From the NCBI RefSeq assembly GCF_001278945.1, contig NZ_LGRV01000003.1, positions 2,046,001-2,110,000 of the forward strand: a stretch of DNA of 64,000 nt, written 5' to 3'. Both the position numbers and the translations under genes were made by a program. Source of the DNA: Lysinibacillus contaminans (lineage in GTDB: Bacteria; Bacillota; Bacilli; Bacillales_A; Planococcaceae). Position 1 is the first letter of the stretch. Every line of letters starts with the position of its first letter. Shown piece by piece: positions 53,198-61,812 of the stretch. A model generated the notes under the pieces. It ran no database searches, had not been told where the DNA came from, and worked only from the letters and a program-made list of their open reading frames with translations.

Positions 53198-53265
53198 TTT
53201 CGCGATCCCTCTTTTCCAATCTATCTCTACCTTCTATTGTACATTGTATAGGGCGTATTGAAAAG

Positions 53266-53310
53266 AAAGAAAAGCCCTCTTGCCACAGCAAGAAGGCTTT
53301 TCTTTGTCCG
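53266..53310 (-). terminator. Hairpin between resC and resD
   Basis: Read leftward, AAAGAAAAGCC pairs with GGCTTTTCTTT, with an inner CTTG/CAAG pairing, and the descending arm ends in TTTCTTTTC. It may be a partial terminator of resABC. Confidence 0.7.
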
Positions 53311-53384
53311 TTCACATCACAACATTCCGAGAGACATGCTTGATGTACAAATTGGATGAAATTTCTACTGTGAACAATATACGT

Positions 53385-54566
53385 TTATGCGTATGAGTGT
53401 AACCCAGCAAGAATTAAGTTAACAGCAATAAGGTTGAATAAGATAATACCGAAACCAATTAATGCTAACCAAGCTGAACGCTCACCTTCCCACCCTTTCG
53501 ATAGACGTAGGTGAAGGAATGCCGCATAAAACAACCACGTAATAAGTGCCCATACTTCTTTTGGATCCCAACCCCAGAAACGACTCCACGCAATTTGCGC
53601 CCAAATCATTGCAAAGATTAACGCTCCTAATGTGAATACTGGGAAACCGATAAGCACAGAACGATAGCCAATTTCATCAAGCAATTGTAAGTTAACCTTT
53701 TTTACGAGTGGTTGGAATATCGCACTAATACGGCGACGTGCAATTAAGCGAATCGCCCAGTATAGGATTGTCCCTACTAATAGTGACCAAGCCACTGTCG
53801 TTAATTTTTTCGCATTGATTATGCCTGGCATTTCTACTAATGGAGACATTCCATGTTCTTCTACTGCCTCAAATTCATTCATACCGAAGATCGGTGGCAT
53901 ATTGTAAACAATTTGACGTGTTGCGCCTTCTTTATCAACATACGTATATTTTGATTCATAATCCATTGCACTGAATGTTGATGAGATGACTACGAAACCG
54001 ATTACAACTACTAAGCAATACATAACCGCTTCTAACCAGAAACGTTGCTTCGATTTCTTCGTTACGTCGACAACTTTTAATAAGTAAATTAACCCGGCTA
54101 CCGCACTAATCGCTAAAATCGATTGACCAAGCGCCGCTGTAATAACGTGAATTGTTAACCAGTGACTTTGTAGTGATGGAACTAATGGGCTTACTTCATT
54201 CGGGAACATGGCTGCATACGCAATAATTAACAATGCAACAGGCAATGCCACCAAACCAAGAGCTGTCATTCGGTAAATAAAGTAAATTAATATGAACGAT
54301 GCCACGATAAACATCCCAAAAGCAGTCGTGAATTCGAACATATTACTAACAGGTGCGTGTCCTGTATGAATCCAACGTGTAATGAAGTAACCTAATTGTG
54401 AAAAGAAACCGATTAAGGTTACAGTAATGGCAAGCTTACCCCATTTTTCTGTGTTTTTGCCTGTTGCATTTGATTGTTTAATCGCACCACCGAAAAGCAA
54501 TGTCGCGACCAAATAGGCTACGAATGCCACATATAGCAAATTCCCACTTAAATCAATTAAACTCAT
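53385..54566 (-). CDS. resC: Cytochrome c biogenesis protein ResC (CcsA family)
   Basis: A 393-residue membrane protein with eight to nine helices that presents heme for attachment to apocytochrome c. The tryptophan-rich [23 protein letters not shown] motif is the heme-handling WWD domain, and conserved histidines flank it. Its length matches Bacillus ResC (391). It overlaps resB by four bases and works with ResB as the system II synthase. Confidence 0.96.
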   Translation of the reverse strand: MSLIDLSGNLLYVAFVAYLVATLLFGGAIKQSNATGKNTEKWGKLAITVTLIGFFSQLGYFITRWIHTGHAPVSNMFEFTTAFGMFIVASFILIYFIYRMTALGLVALPVALLIIAYAAMFPNEVSPLVPSLQSHWLTIHVITAALGQSILAISAVAGLIYLLKVVDVTKKSKQRFWLEAVMYCLVVVIGFVVISSTFSAMDYESKYTYVDKEGATRQIVYNMPPIFGMNEFEAVEEHGMSPLVEMPGIINAKKLTTVAWSLLVGTILYWAIRLIARRRISAIFQPLVKKVNLQLLDEIGYRSVLIGFPVFTLGALIFAMIWAQIAWSRFWGWDPKEVWALITWLFYAAFLHLRLSKGWEGERSAWLALIGFGIILFNLIAVNLILAGLHSYA

Positions 54567-56242
54567 AACGTGTTGTCACCTTTCTCTTCTTTATTGCCAT
54601 TACTTGCATTCTCTTCGTCTTCTGCAATAGTATCAAGTTGATCTGTATATTGCGGTAGACCAGCATATTCTGTGACTGCATCTAAGTCTTTTTTCATACT
54701 AAACATATTTTTATTAACGTGAGCAGCCATGACAACACGACCATCTGGTTCTACTTGCAACCATAGACGTCGGTGATTCCAATAAGAACCTATTGCTACA
54801 CCGATCATGAAGATAATACCACCGACAAATAAAATTGGAATCGTACGGTCTTTACGAATTGTAATGGTAGTCGAATCACGTGTCTCTATTCCAGCAAATT
54901 TCATTTCATACTGATTGTAACCAAGTGGCTCAATTGTATTTTGAATTTCTACAAAACTTGTTTCACCTTCAGGCGTTTGTGGTGTAATCATTTTAAATAA
55001 GAATGCAGGATTGTTTGGTGCTGAAGATGCCGTTTGTGGCGCACCATTATCGAAACCTGAGAAATCTGGTGTGTAAACAAGTAGCTTTATAGATATACCA
55101 TTTCCTAAATCATATTCTTTTTCAGGGTTCGTTAAATCGATTCCAACCTCACCTAGTGATTGTCCAGTTTCTTTATTTTTCAAAGCAAAATTCATTTGCT
55201 TCAATTCATCTAGACGATAACCCATTTGATAAAGGGCAAAACCTTTTTCTTTTAATGGATGGTTTACACGGATTGAATAATCTTTTACTTTTTCAAGATT
55301 TGATGTGTCCCCTGCAATTGCACCTTCAGGCTGTTTGTATAAAGTGATGTCTGTTTGGAAGTTTTTCGCAACGACGTTGACACCCTGCTTTAACTGTTCA
55401 CCCTGTGGCGTATTATTATGTGTTTCTAATATAAAATCACGGTTTTCAATGAAATATCCATCCATGCCGGTAATTGCACGCGTTTCACCTTCACGCACTA
55501 CAATTGATTCATCAACGTAAAAGCCTGGTACTAGACGTAACATGACCCCCGCTAAAAAGAGTATAAGACCAACGTGGTTTATGTATGGACCGAAACGAGA
55601 GAAACGACCACGTTCTGCTAGCAGCGCGCTACCATCACGACGTACGTTATATTTCATCTCTTTCATCTTCTTTTCGACTTTATCGAGTACTTCATCTGGA
55701 CTTGCAGTAACTTGTCCTTCTGCAACGATGCGTTGACGTTTCATGAAACTTTCATGACGTTTGACACGTTGGTTTTTTAATGACTTATAGAGAGGTATTC
55801 CACGGTCAAGACTAGCGATAATAATAGAAACACCAAGCATCCCAACTATAATTTGGAACCACCAAGAGCTATACAAATCAGATAGTCCTAAATTGTTATA
55901 AAATTTTCCAAACCAACCATACACTTTTTCATAATAGGCTGGTTTAACGGCATCGGGAGCATTTACATACATTTCTTGAGGCAGTAGTGTTCCTAAAGAT
56001 GCTGTGACTAGCGTAATAATAATAAGGGAAATCCCTACTTTAACGCTTGAGAAGAAGTTCCAAATTTTGTCGATAATTGATTTGTTGTACGTTTTTGAAC
56101 GAATTGCTGTACCGTCATAGCGCATGTCGACAACTTTATTTTGTTTTTCTTCTTCCGTTAAGGGACGACCACATTTTTCACATAGCTTCGTGCCGTATGG
56201 GTTACTATGACCACAAGCACAAGTGATATTCTCCATCGTCAT
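54563..56242 (-). CDS. resB: Cytochrome c biogenesis protein ResB (Ccs1 family)
   Basis: A 559-residue membrane protein, the partner of ResC in system II cytochrome c maturation. The N-terminus carries a small zinc-ribbon-like motif ([18 protein letters not shown]). Hydrophobic helices follow near 70-90, 130-150 and 220-240, then a large extracytoplasmic domain and a final helix near 480. The second ATG at 56236 has better spacing from AAGGAG than the first. It begins 8-14 bases after resA. Confidence 0.95.
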   Translation of the reverse strand: MTMENITCACGHSNPYGTKLCEKCGRPLTEEEKQNKVVDMRYDGTAIRSKTYNKSIIDKIWNFFSSVKVGISLIIITLVTASLGTLLPQEMYVNAPDAVKPAYYEKVYGWFGKFYNNLGLSDLYSSWWFQIIVGMLGVSIIIASLDRGIPLYKSLKNQRVKRHESFMKRQRIVAEGQVTASPDEVLDKVEKKMKEMKYNVRRDGSALLAERGRFSRFGPYINHVGLILFLAGVMLRLVPGFYVDESIVVREGETRAITGMDGYFIENRDFILETHNNTPQGEQLKQGVNVVAKNFQTDITLYKQPEGAIAGDTSNLEKVKDYSIRVNHPLKEKGFALYQMGYRLDELKQMNFALKNKETGQSLGEVGIDLTNPEKEYDLGNGISIKLLVYTPDFSGFDNGAPQTASSAPNNPAFLFKMITPQTPEGETSFVEIQNTIEPLGYNQYEMKFAGIETRDSTTITIRKDRTIPILFVGGIIFMIGVAIGSYWNHRRLWLQVEPDGRVVMAAHVNKNMFSMKKDLDAVTEYAGLPQYTDQLDTIAEDEENASNGNKEEKGDNTL

Positions 56243-56249
56243 TATCTCC

Positions 56250-56783
56250 TTATTCAGGCTTTACTAACTCCATATACGAAGCGATATCTGCCTCTGTCAT
56301 TTCACCTGTAATAATTTTCGCCACTTTACCGTCAGGGTCAATCATCACCGTAGCAGGTAAGTTCCCAACATTATAAGTAGTCATAACGTCCTTTGTTTTG
56401 TCGATTACTACCGGGAATGACAATTCGTATTTATCGACAAAGTTCTGTACTTCAAAATCAGTTTGTGCAATGTTTACCGCTAGCGTTTGTACACCTTGGT
56501 CTTTAAAGACTTGGTATTGTCTGTCCATTGCTGGCATTTCTTTTTCACAAGGCTTACACCAAGTACCCCAGAAGTTTAAAAATACCCCTTGGCCTTTATA
56601 ATCAGAAAGCTTATGCTTCTCTCCATCTAAATCTACTAACGTGAAATCTGGTGCTTCAGAGCCTACTTTCACTAACTCTACTTTATCCTTTGTCGCTGTG
56701 CCATATACAGTATAGCCAATCGCTAGTGCTAAAATGGCTAAAATAATTGTACGTGATACGAGACGCTTCTTCTTTTTATCCAA
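56250..56783 (-). CDS. resA: Thiol-disulfide oxidoreductase ResA
   Basis: A 177-residue membrane-tethered thioredoxin-like protein. The signal-anchor helix is at about 10-27. The active site WGTWCKPCEKEMP has the CxxC pair (CKPC, against CEPC in Bacillus subtilis). It reduces the heme-binding cysteines of apocytochrome c outside the membrane. It is the first gene of resABC, with AAGGAGG at the start. Confidence 0.96.
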   Translation of the reverse strand: MDKKKKRLVSRTIILAILALAIGYTVYGTATKDKVELVKVGSEAPDFTLVDLDGEKHKLSDYKGQGVFLNFWGTWCKPCEKEMPAMDRQYQVFKDQGVQTLAVNIAQTDFEVQNFVDKYELSFPVVIDKTKDVMTTYNVGNLPATVMIDPDGKVAKIITGEMTEADIASYMELVKPE

Positions 56784-56891
56784 GTTAATAAACCCTCCTT
56801 TACTAAGGTGTGCTATTCTATCCTATTATAGCAAAATGATACAATTTAGCTTAGTTATTAATTATGAATGATTTATGAACGTTTTCATCAC

Positions 56892-56942
56892 AAAGAAAGT
56901 GAAAACAACACTATACGTATAGTGAGTTGTCCACTTTCTTTG
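56892..56942 (-). terminator. Long hairpin between rluB and resA
   Basis: GAAAGTG...CACTTTC arms enclose a perfect ACTATACGTATAGT core, a nearly continuous stem of over 20 bp in the gap after rluB. The tail is only moderately T-rich. Confidence 0.6.
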
Positions 56943-56952
56943 CATATCCTAC

Positions 56953-57687
56953 TTAATTACCGATTTGTCCTGTTTCTGCAAGTACGCGAAGCTGCTTAAC
57001 TTCATGCTTCGATAATGGACGGTATTCACCCGGTGTTAGTCCATATAAATCTAAGAAAGCAAAGCGTTCACGTTTCAGTTTAACAACAGGTGTACCAATT
57101 GCTTCGAACATACGACGTACTTGACGGTTACGGCCTTCGTGAATCGTAATTTCACAAATCGCCTTACCCGCTTCCTCGTCATAAGACGTCATGCTTACTT
57201 TTGCTGGTGCTGTTTTGCCATCTTCTAGCTTAATACCGCGCTGTAATTTTTTTAAGCCTTCTACTGTTGGCACACCTTTTACACGAGCAATATACGTTTT
57301 ATCGATTTTAAATTTCGGATGTGTCAGCATATAAGAAAACTCGCCATCATTTGTCATAAGTAATAAACCGGATGTATCATAATCAAGACGTCCTACTGGG
57401 AAAATACGTTCCGGAATATGCTTAAATAAATCTGTGACAGTTTTGCGTCCTTTATCGTCCGTTACCGCAGAAATTGTGGCACGCGGTTTATATAATAAGA
57501 AGTAAACTTTATTTTCTTTTTCGAGTTTTACACCTTCTACTTCAATTGCGTCTGAGTTTGAAACCTTCGTACCAAGCTCCTTCACGACAACACCGTTCAC
57601 TTTTACTTTACCTTCTACTATCAATTGCTCTGCTTTACGTCTTGATGCTACTCCAGCGTACGCAATGACCTTTTGTAATCTTTCCAT
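56953..57687 (-). CDS. rluB: 23S rRNA pseudouridine synthase RluB
   Basis: A 244-residue enzyme that isomerises a uridine near the peptidyl-transferase centre. An S4 RNA-binding domain occupies the first 60 residues (MERLQKVIAYAGVASRRKAEQLIVEGKVKVNG). The catalytic aspartate is in FPVGRLDYDTSGLLLMTNDG, and ICEITIHEGRNRQVRRMFEAIG marks the RsuA/RluB group. The GTG three codons upstream lies in the ribosome binding site. Its place next to resA matches Bacillus. Confidence 0.95.
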   Translation of the reverse strand: MERLQKVIAYAGVASRRKAEQLIVEGKVKVNGVVVKELGTKVSNSDAIEVEGVKLEKENKVYFLLYKPRATISAVTDDKGRKTVTDLFKHIPERIFPVGRLDYDTSGLLLMTNDGEFSYMLTHPKFKIDKTYIARVKGVPTVEGLKKLQRGIKLEDGKTAPAKVSMTSYDEEAGKAICEITIHEGRNRQVRRMFEAIGTPVVKLKRERFAFLDLYGLTPGEYRPLSKHEVKQLRVLAETGQIGN

Positions 57688-57889
57688 AACTATCACCTCT
57701 AGTTCAAATTTGCCTTGGCTTTTGCCAGAGGCTTTAACTCTATTTAACGGGCATTTGGTTGCCTTCTGAATAAAGTTATATATCCCGTTAGTCTGTGAAA
57801 ATTATGTCATACTTTCGCACATTATTAAAGGGAAACTAATTACATCCAAGTAGCGTGAGTATTCTAAATTTTTTATTCAATAAAAAAAC

Positions 57890-57925
57890 AAAAAAATCAG
57901 TGGATCGCTACTTACGATCCACTGA
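57890..57925 (-). terminator. Terminator of the D,D-carboxypeptidase gene
   Basis: Read leftward, TCAGTGGATCG (57925-57915) pairs with CGATCCACTGA (57907-57897), then TTTTTTG. It overlaps the gene's last codons. Confidence 0.88.
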
Positions 57926-58984
57926 TTCTACATTTACACTCGTTGCGTAAATACGCTTTTCTCCAATGAAAATGGATAATACTGCTTCCTGGCGTTTTCT
58001 AGAAATATGCAGCACTTGTCGAACCTTTGACTTCTCTTCCTTGTTTAGCTGTAACCGGATAGGCTTCTCTAAACGTATGGAAACCTTGTCATTCACTTTG
58101 TATTTCCCTTTTTTCACAACGGTCTCAAGACTATAGTTTTGCCAGATCGAGTTTGCCAGACTACGGTGCACTTGCCAATCATCTGACTCGTTTAATGTCA
58201 CGACAATACACGTCTGCCCGTCCTTTTGAAAAGCCGTCGCAAGCGTACGACCTGCTACTTTCGTATAGCCAGTTTTGCCAGCATATGCTGAGCCTGTCGA
58301 TCTTTTCAGCGATGTGACCGGTTGTTCTTCCTCATCTTTCGAATCACTTACAGGACCTGATTGTTCCCGCACTAAACGGTGTTTGTTTTCCCATAGCATC
58401 CCATTCGTCGTATCGGCACGGAACAATACGGTGGAAGCAATTTTTTCGAATTTTTTGTTTTGCAGGGCTATTCGCAGCATTTCCGCTGTTTCTTTCGCAG
58501 ATGATAAATGTTCTTCATGATGCAGGCCTGACGGATTCATAAAGACCGTATTTCTAAGTCCCGCAACAGCAGCTCGCTCATTCATTAAACGAACGAAACC
58601 GTCTACAGAGCCACCGACATGCTCGGCTAAAGCTGTTGCCGCATCATTACCTGAACGTAGCATTAAGCCATATAATAATGTTTCTACCGTCACTGTCTCA
58701 CCTGCTTGCAAATAAATCGACGAGCCTTCCGCTGTAGCAGCCTTCGCTGAAATCACAACTTTTTCGTCTAGCGCACTATTTTCAATTGCTATAAGTGCTG
58801 TCCAGATTTTCGTTAAGCTCGCAATTGGCAGTCTACTATCCTCATTAACACCCAATAGTATTCGACCAGTTTCTCCGTCAATCACAACATGTCCGCTCCC
58901 ACCTCTTGCAAAGCTACTACTCGGGAACGCCAAACACATGAACAGTACACTACACAACACCCACTTAAATTGCCGTTGCAACAA
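57908..58984 (-). CDS. D-alanyl-D-alanine carboxypeptidase (DacB/DacF-like)
   Basis: A 358-residue low-molecular-mass penicillin-binding protein. The signal peptide is about 1-26. The catalytic SxxK is SLTK near residue 52, SGN lies near 113 and KTG near 236, all intact. It trims terminal D-Ala from peptidoglycan stem peptides. In Bacillus, dacB stands here with spmA and spmB and shapes the spore cortex; spmAB are missing between it and rluB. The C-terminal domain is of the sporulation-PBP type. Confidence 0.9.
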   Translation of the reverse strand: MLQRQFKWVLCSVLFMCLAFPSSSFARGGSGHVVIDGETGRILLGVNEDSRLPIASLTKIWTALIAIENSALDEKVVISAKAATAEGSSIYLQAGETVTVETLLYGLMLRSGNDAATALAEHVGGSVDGFVRLMNERAAVAGLRNTVFMNPSGLHHEEHLSSAKETAEMLRIALQNKKFEKIASTVLFRADTTNGMLWENKHRLVREQSGPVSDSKDEEEQPVTSLKRSTGSAYAGKTGYTKVAGRTLATAFQKDGQTCIVVTLNESDDWQVHRSLANSIWQNYSLETVVKKGKYKVNDKVSIRLEKPIRLQLNKEEKSKVRQVLHISRKRQEAVLSIFIGEKRIYATSVNVESVDRK

Positions 58985-59170
58985 GCCACTCCTTATTTAC
59001 GTAAAATTTAAGTTACTTGAATCAATTTCAAAATTCGTATTTTCATCAAGAATTACGTACATTGCAAAGAAAAAAATATGTTCGTTCGCATCTTTACGCT
59101 ACAGGCGGACGCTTTCCGCTCCACTGAAATGTTCGTGATTTTCCCTAGAAAAACTATTTATGAAATTAAC
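58985..59170. repeat. Gap with a short dispersed-repeat motif
   Basis: At about 59098-59122 the minus strand carries AGCGGAAAGCGTCCGCCTGT, with a CGGACG / CGTCCG-type self-complementary core. Such elements are found in many intergenic spaces of bacilli. No gene is seen. Confidence 0.45.
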
Positions 59171-59767
59171 TCACTTTGCCTCGCTAAAAGTTTCTTGGAA
59201 TTTCGTTAAAAATAAATCTGTTTCTGGCTCTGCCTCACCTTGCTCACTCTCTGGTAAAAGTGGCATCTCTTCTATACTATTTAATCCAAAATAGTTTAAG
59301 AACTCTTTTGTTGTGCCATATAAAATCGCACGGCCTGTACCTTCAGAACGCCCAACTTCTTTAACAAGACCACGAGAGGCTAGCGTTTGTAATGGACGTT
59401 CACACTTCACACCACGTAAATCTTCAATGGCTAGACGTGTAATTGGCTGTTTGTATGCAACGATTGCCAGTACCTCGAGTGATGCTTGCGATAATGACTG
59501 CGCTGTTGGATTTTCTACTAATTTTTGAATCGTCTCTGCTAGCTTAGGCTTTGTTGTAAGCTGATAAACACCAGCAATTTCTTTGAGCATGATGCCTTTC
59601 GTTAAATCTTCCTCGTACGTCGTACTAAGCTCTTTGATAGCTTCTGCTACAAGTTCATCTTGTTCGTCCAGGAGATTTGCTAATTGCTGAATCGTTAAGC
59701 CATCATCACCAACGACAAATAATAATGCTTCAATTCTACTGTACAAATTCAATGGTTTCGTCATCAT
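59171..59767 (-). CDS. scpB: Segregation and condensation protein ScpB
   Basis: A 198-residue subunit of the SMC condensin complex with two winged-helix domains; the conserved AIVAYKQPITRLAIEDLRGVKCERPLQTLASRGLVKEVGR is diagnostic. It dimerises on ScpA to regulate the SMC ATPase during chromosome segregation. The frame is open 13 codons upstream, but AAGGAGG six bases before 59767 sets the start. It overlaps scpA by 32 bases. Confidence 0.96.
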   Translation of the reverse strand: MMTKPLNLYSRIEALLFVVGDDGLTIQQLANLLDEQDELVAEAIKELSTTYEEDLTKGIMLKEIAGVYQLTTKPKLAETIQKLVENPTAQSLSQASLEVLAIVAYKQPITRLAIEDLRGVKCERPLQTLASRGLVKEVGRSEGTGRAILYGTTKEFLNYFGLNSIEEMPLLPESEQGEAEPETDLFLTKFQETFSEAK

Positions 59768-60515
59768 TCCAATCCTCCTTCTGTAATGTGACGGTAAGTT
59801 CTTCAAAGTTCCCGCCCTGCTCCACTACGACTACTTGGCGCTTCATAAGCTCAAGTAGCGATAAAAACGTTAGAATAAGCGTTGCCTTATCCTCATAGGG
59901 AAACAGTTCGAAAAATGATGCACGTCCACCTGTTAGTCGTAAGGAGTCGACAACTGAGCGCATTTGATCTTTCACTGAACGCTCCTGCCTTGTAATGGTT
60001 GTTTTCAAAGGTTTCTTCAATTTTTTGCGGCGCATTAGCTTTTGGAATGCCCCTAACATGTCGTAAATATTGATATTTGTATCAAATAATGCCAACTGTT
60101 CTTCTGGTGCTAATGCTGATAAATCTGTGGGCGGTCGCGTAAATACCTGTGCACGTTCCGCTTCAAGTTCTTGTAAATTACTTGCTGCTTCTTTATACTT
60201 TTTATACTCTACTAAACGTTGTACAAGTTCTTCACGAGGGTCAGGACCATCGACTTCAAATTCAGTCTCATCTAATTCTCCCTCATGGATAGGCAATAGC
60301 ATGCGGCTTTTAATGGCAAGCAATGTAGCCGCCATCACTAAGTACTCACTTGCCTCGTTTAACTCAAGCACCTGCATGGCATGTATATGGTCGATATATT
60401 GTTGTGTAATTTCAGCCATCGGAATATCATATATATCGATTTCCAATCTGTGAATTAAATGCAATAATAAATCGAGAGGCCCGGAAAAGGCTTCTAATTT
60501 CACTTCGTAAGACAT
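59736..60515 (-). CDS. scpA: Segregation and condensation protein ScpA
   Basis: A 259-residue kleisin that bridges the SMC heads. The N-terminal motif VKLEAFSGPLDLLLHLIHRLEIDIYDIPMAEITQQY and the C-terminal winged helix (SFFELFPYEDKATLILTFLSLLELMKR) are those of the family. It overlaps scpB at its 3' end. It is essential for segregation in fast growth in Bacillus. Confidence 0.97.
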   Translation of the reverse strand: MSYEVKLEAFSGPLDLLLHLIHRLEIDIYDIPMAEITQQYIDHIHAMQVLELNEASEYLVMAATLLAIKSRMLLPIHEGELDETEFEVDGPDPREELVQRLVEYKKYKEAASNLQELEAERAQVFTRPPTDLSALAPEEQLALFDTNINIYDMLGAFQKLMRRKKLKKPLKTTITRQERSVKDQMRSVVDSLRLTGGRASFFELFPYEDKATLILTFLSLLELMKRQVVVVEQGGNFEELTVTLQKEDWNDDETIEFVQ

Positions 60516-60608
60516 GTTGTACCCACCCTGACATCTATCAATTACGCCTCTATATGATTACGACCAGATTTTGAATGGTGCAAAATCTATGACATACACC
60601 GGAGGCTC

Positions 60609-60651
60609 TAACTTTATGTAGCAAGCTTTCAATGCTTACTACATAAAGTTA
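60609..60651. promoter_or_regulatory. 18-bp inverted repeat between scpA and the DUF309 gene
   Basis: AACTTTATGTAGCAAGC (60610-60626) and GCTTACTACATAAAGTT (60634-60650) form arms with a single mismatch and a 7-base loop, extended by one T-A pair. There is no T run. It lies between two divergent genes, so it is an operator or leader structure rather than a plain terminator. Confidence 0.6.
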
Positions 60652-60686
60652 AGTTCATGTTTTAGTATAGAGGAAAGGAGCTCAAA

Positions 60687-61190
60687 ATGCATCCACAGCA
60701 CCACACTTTGTTTATCGATTACTGCGCATACTTTAATGGCAATGAAGATTTCTTTGAATGTCATGAAGTGCTCGAGGAATATTGGAAAGATATTGCACCC
60801 GGCGATAAAAACCATCCACTAGTCGGTTTAGTACAATTGGCAACTGGCCTTTATCATTGGCGACGCGGAAATCAAGCTGGTGCCACACGTATCTTGCAAA
60901 AGGCACTAAAAAATTTCGAGCTCAATAAGAATAGTGAGTTTTATGAGGCCATCGATTACGAGTCATTACTCACTCACACAAAAATAGCCATCAAGCGCAC
61001 TCAGGCTGGCGATACTTTTCATGCCTTTACATTGCCCATTGTCTGTGAGATCCAGCCACTAGTTACAGCACGTATAAACAGCCTACCTACTAACAGTAGC
61101 GAATATCTTCTTCATAAACATATGCTACGTGATCGCTCACATATTCTTGCTGAGCGACTAGAAAGCAAACAAAGAAAAAGCAGACGTTAA
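60687..61190 (+). CDS. DUF309 family protein (YpuF-like)
   Basis: A 167-residue helical protein of the DUF309 family. The hallmark FFECHEVLEEYWK with the HE pair, then LVGLVQLATGLYHWRRGNQAGA, is present. A ypuF gene neighbours scpA in Bacillus, so the synteny is kept, here in the orientation divergent from scpA. Its biochemical role is not established; the fold and HE motif resemble metal- or nucleotide-handling helical domains. An AAAGGAG site precedes the ATG. Confidence 0.85.
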   Translation: MHPQHHTLFIDYCAYFNGNEDFFECHEVLEEYWKDIAPGDKNHPLVGLVQLATGLYHWRRGNQAGATRILQKALKNFELNKNSEFYEAIDYESLLTHTKIAIKRTQAGDTFHAFTLPIVCEIQPLVTARINSLPTNSSEYLLHKHMLRDRSHILAERLESKQRKSRR

Positions 61191-61212
61191 ATATCGTCTG
61201 CTTTTTCTTCAT
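61172..61212. terminator. Bidirectional terminator between DUF309 and ribT genes
   Basis: AAGAAAAAGCAGACG (61172-61186) pairs with CGTCTGCTTTTTCTT (61195-61209), a perfect 15-bp stem that provides T-rich tails on both strands for two convergent genes. Confidence 0.9.
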
Positions 61213-61234
61213 TTATGCATTGTACATAGTTGGC

Positions 61235-61615
61235 TCAAAGATCCTTTGGTCCATCTTCGTTCTCTTCTGTACAATCAATACACTTTTCAACAATCCCTCT
61301 TGTTTCATCGGTAGCGCGCACGTTTTCATATAAACCAAGTGCTGCTACTTCCTGCAGCATTTCTTTGGCAAAACCCTCACCTCTATACGAAGGGATAACG
61401 GAAACATGCTGAATAGTTGCTGTTTTATCGTCTAGCACAAGGCCGACAATCCCAACATATTCATCGTTCTTTTTTAATAAATATAAAATCCAATTTTCAT
61501 CATTTTCATAGGATTGGATTGTCTCTGTGAGCTTTTTTATGTCTTTTTCGTTAGGCATAAACGAGAGTAGCCCCATGGCTATTTTCTCGAAAGCTTTTTT
61601 ATATCGAATTAACAT
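61235..61615 (-). CDS. ribT: RibT GNAT family acetyltransferase
   Basis: A 126-residue GNAT protein whose acetyl-CoA loop is IQHVSVIPSYRGEGFAKEMLQE. The N-terminal MLIRYKKAFEKIAMGLLSFMPNEKDIKKL is the RibT hallmark (Bacillus RibT is 124 residues). In Bacillus ribT is the last gene of ribDEAHT, and its function is still unclear. Here ribDEAH are not next to it, so it persists without the riboflavin operon. Confidence 0.88.
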   Translation of the reverse strand: MLIRYKKAFEKIAMGLLSFMPNEKDIKKLTETIQSYENDENWILYLLKKNDEYVGIVGLVLDDKTATIQHVSVIPSYRGEGFAKEMLQEVAALGLYENVRATDETRGIVEKCIDCTEENEDGPKDL

Positions 61616-61701
61616 AGGCTATATTCCCTCTTTTTCTAGCTGTACATAATCTTTGACTATCCTACACGATTTGTACTTTGACCGCAAGTAGAGTGACTAC
61701 C

Positions 61702-61812
61702 TTACGAACCAGGACCAAGAATTCCTTTAGAAGCTAATACCCAGTAGACAACGCCCCATAACAAAATAAACGTCGTCATGGATGCTAATAATACCCATTT
61801 GTTTTTTCTCAA
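61702..61812 (-). CDS. Small single-pass membrane peptide coupled to lysA
   Basis: A 36-residue peptide starting with TTG that overlaps the lysA stop (TTGA). AAGGGTGA, the end of lysA, supplies the ribosome binding site. It has a basic start (MRKNKW), one hydrophobic helix (VLLASMTTFILLWGVVYWVL) and a short polar end GILGPGS. Coupling to lysA and the clean membrane helix support it as a real gene. No family is recognised. Confidence 0.55.
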   Translation of the reverse strand: MRKNKWVLLASMTTFILLWGVVYWVLASKGILGPGS

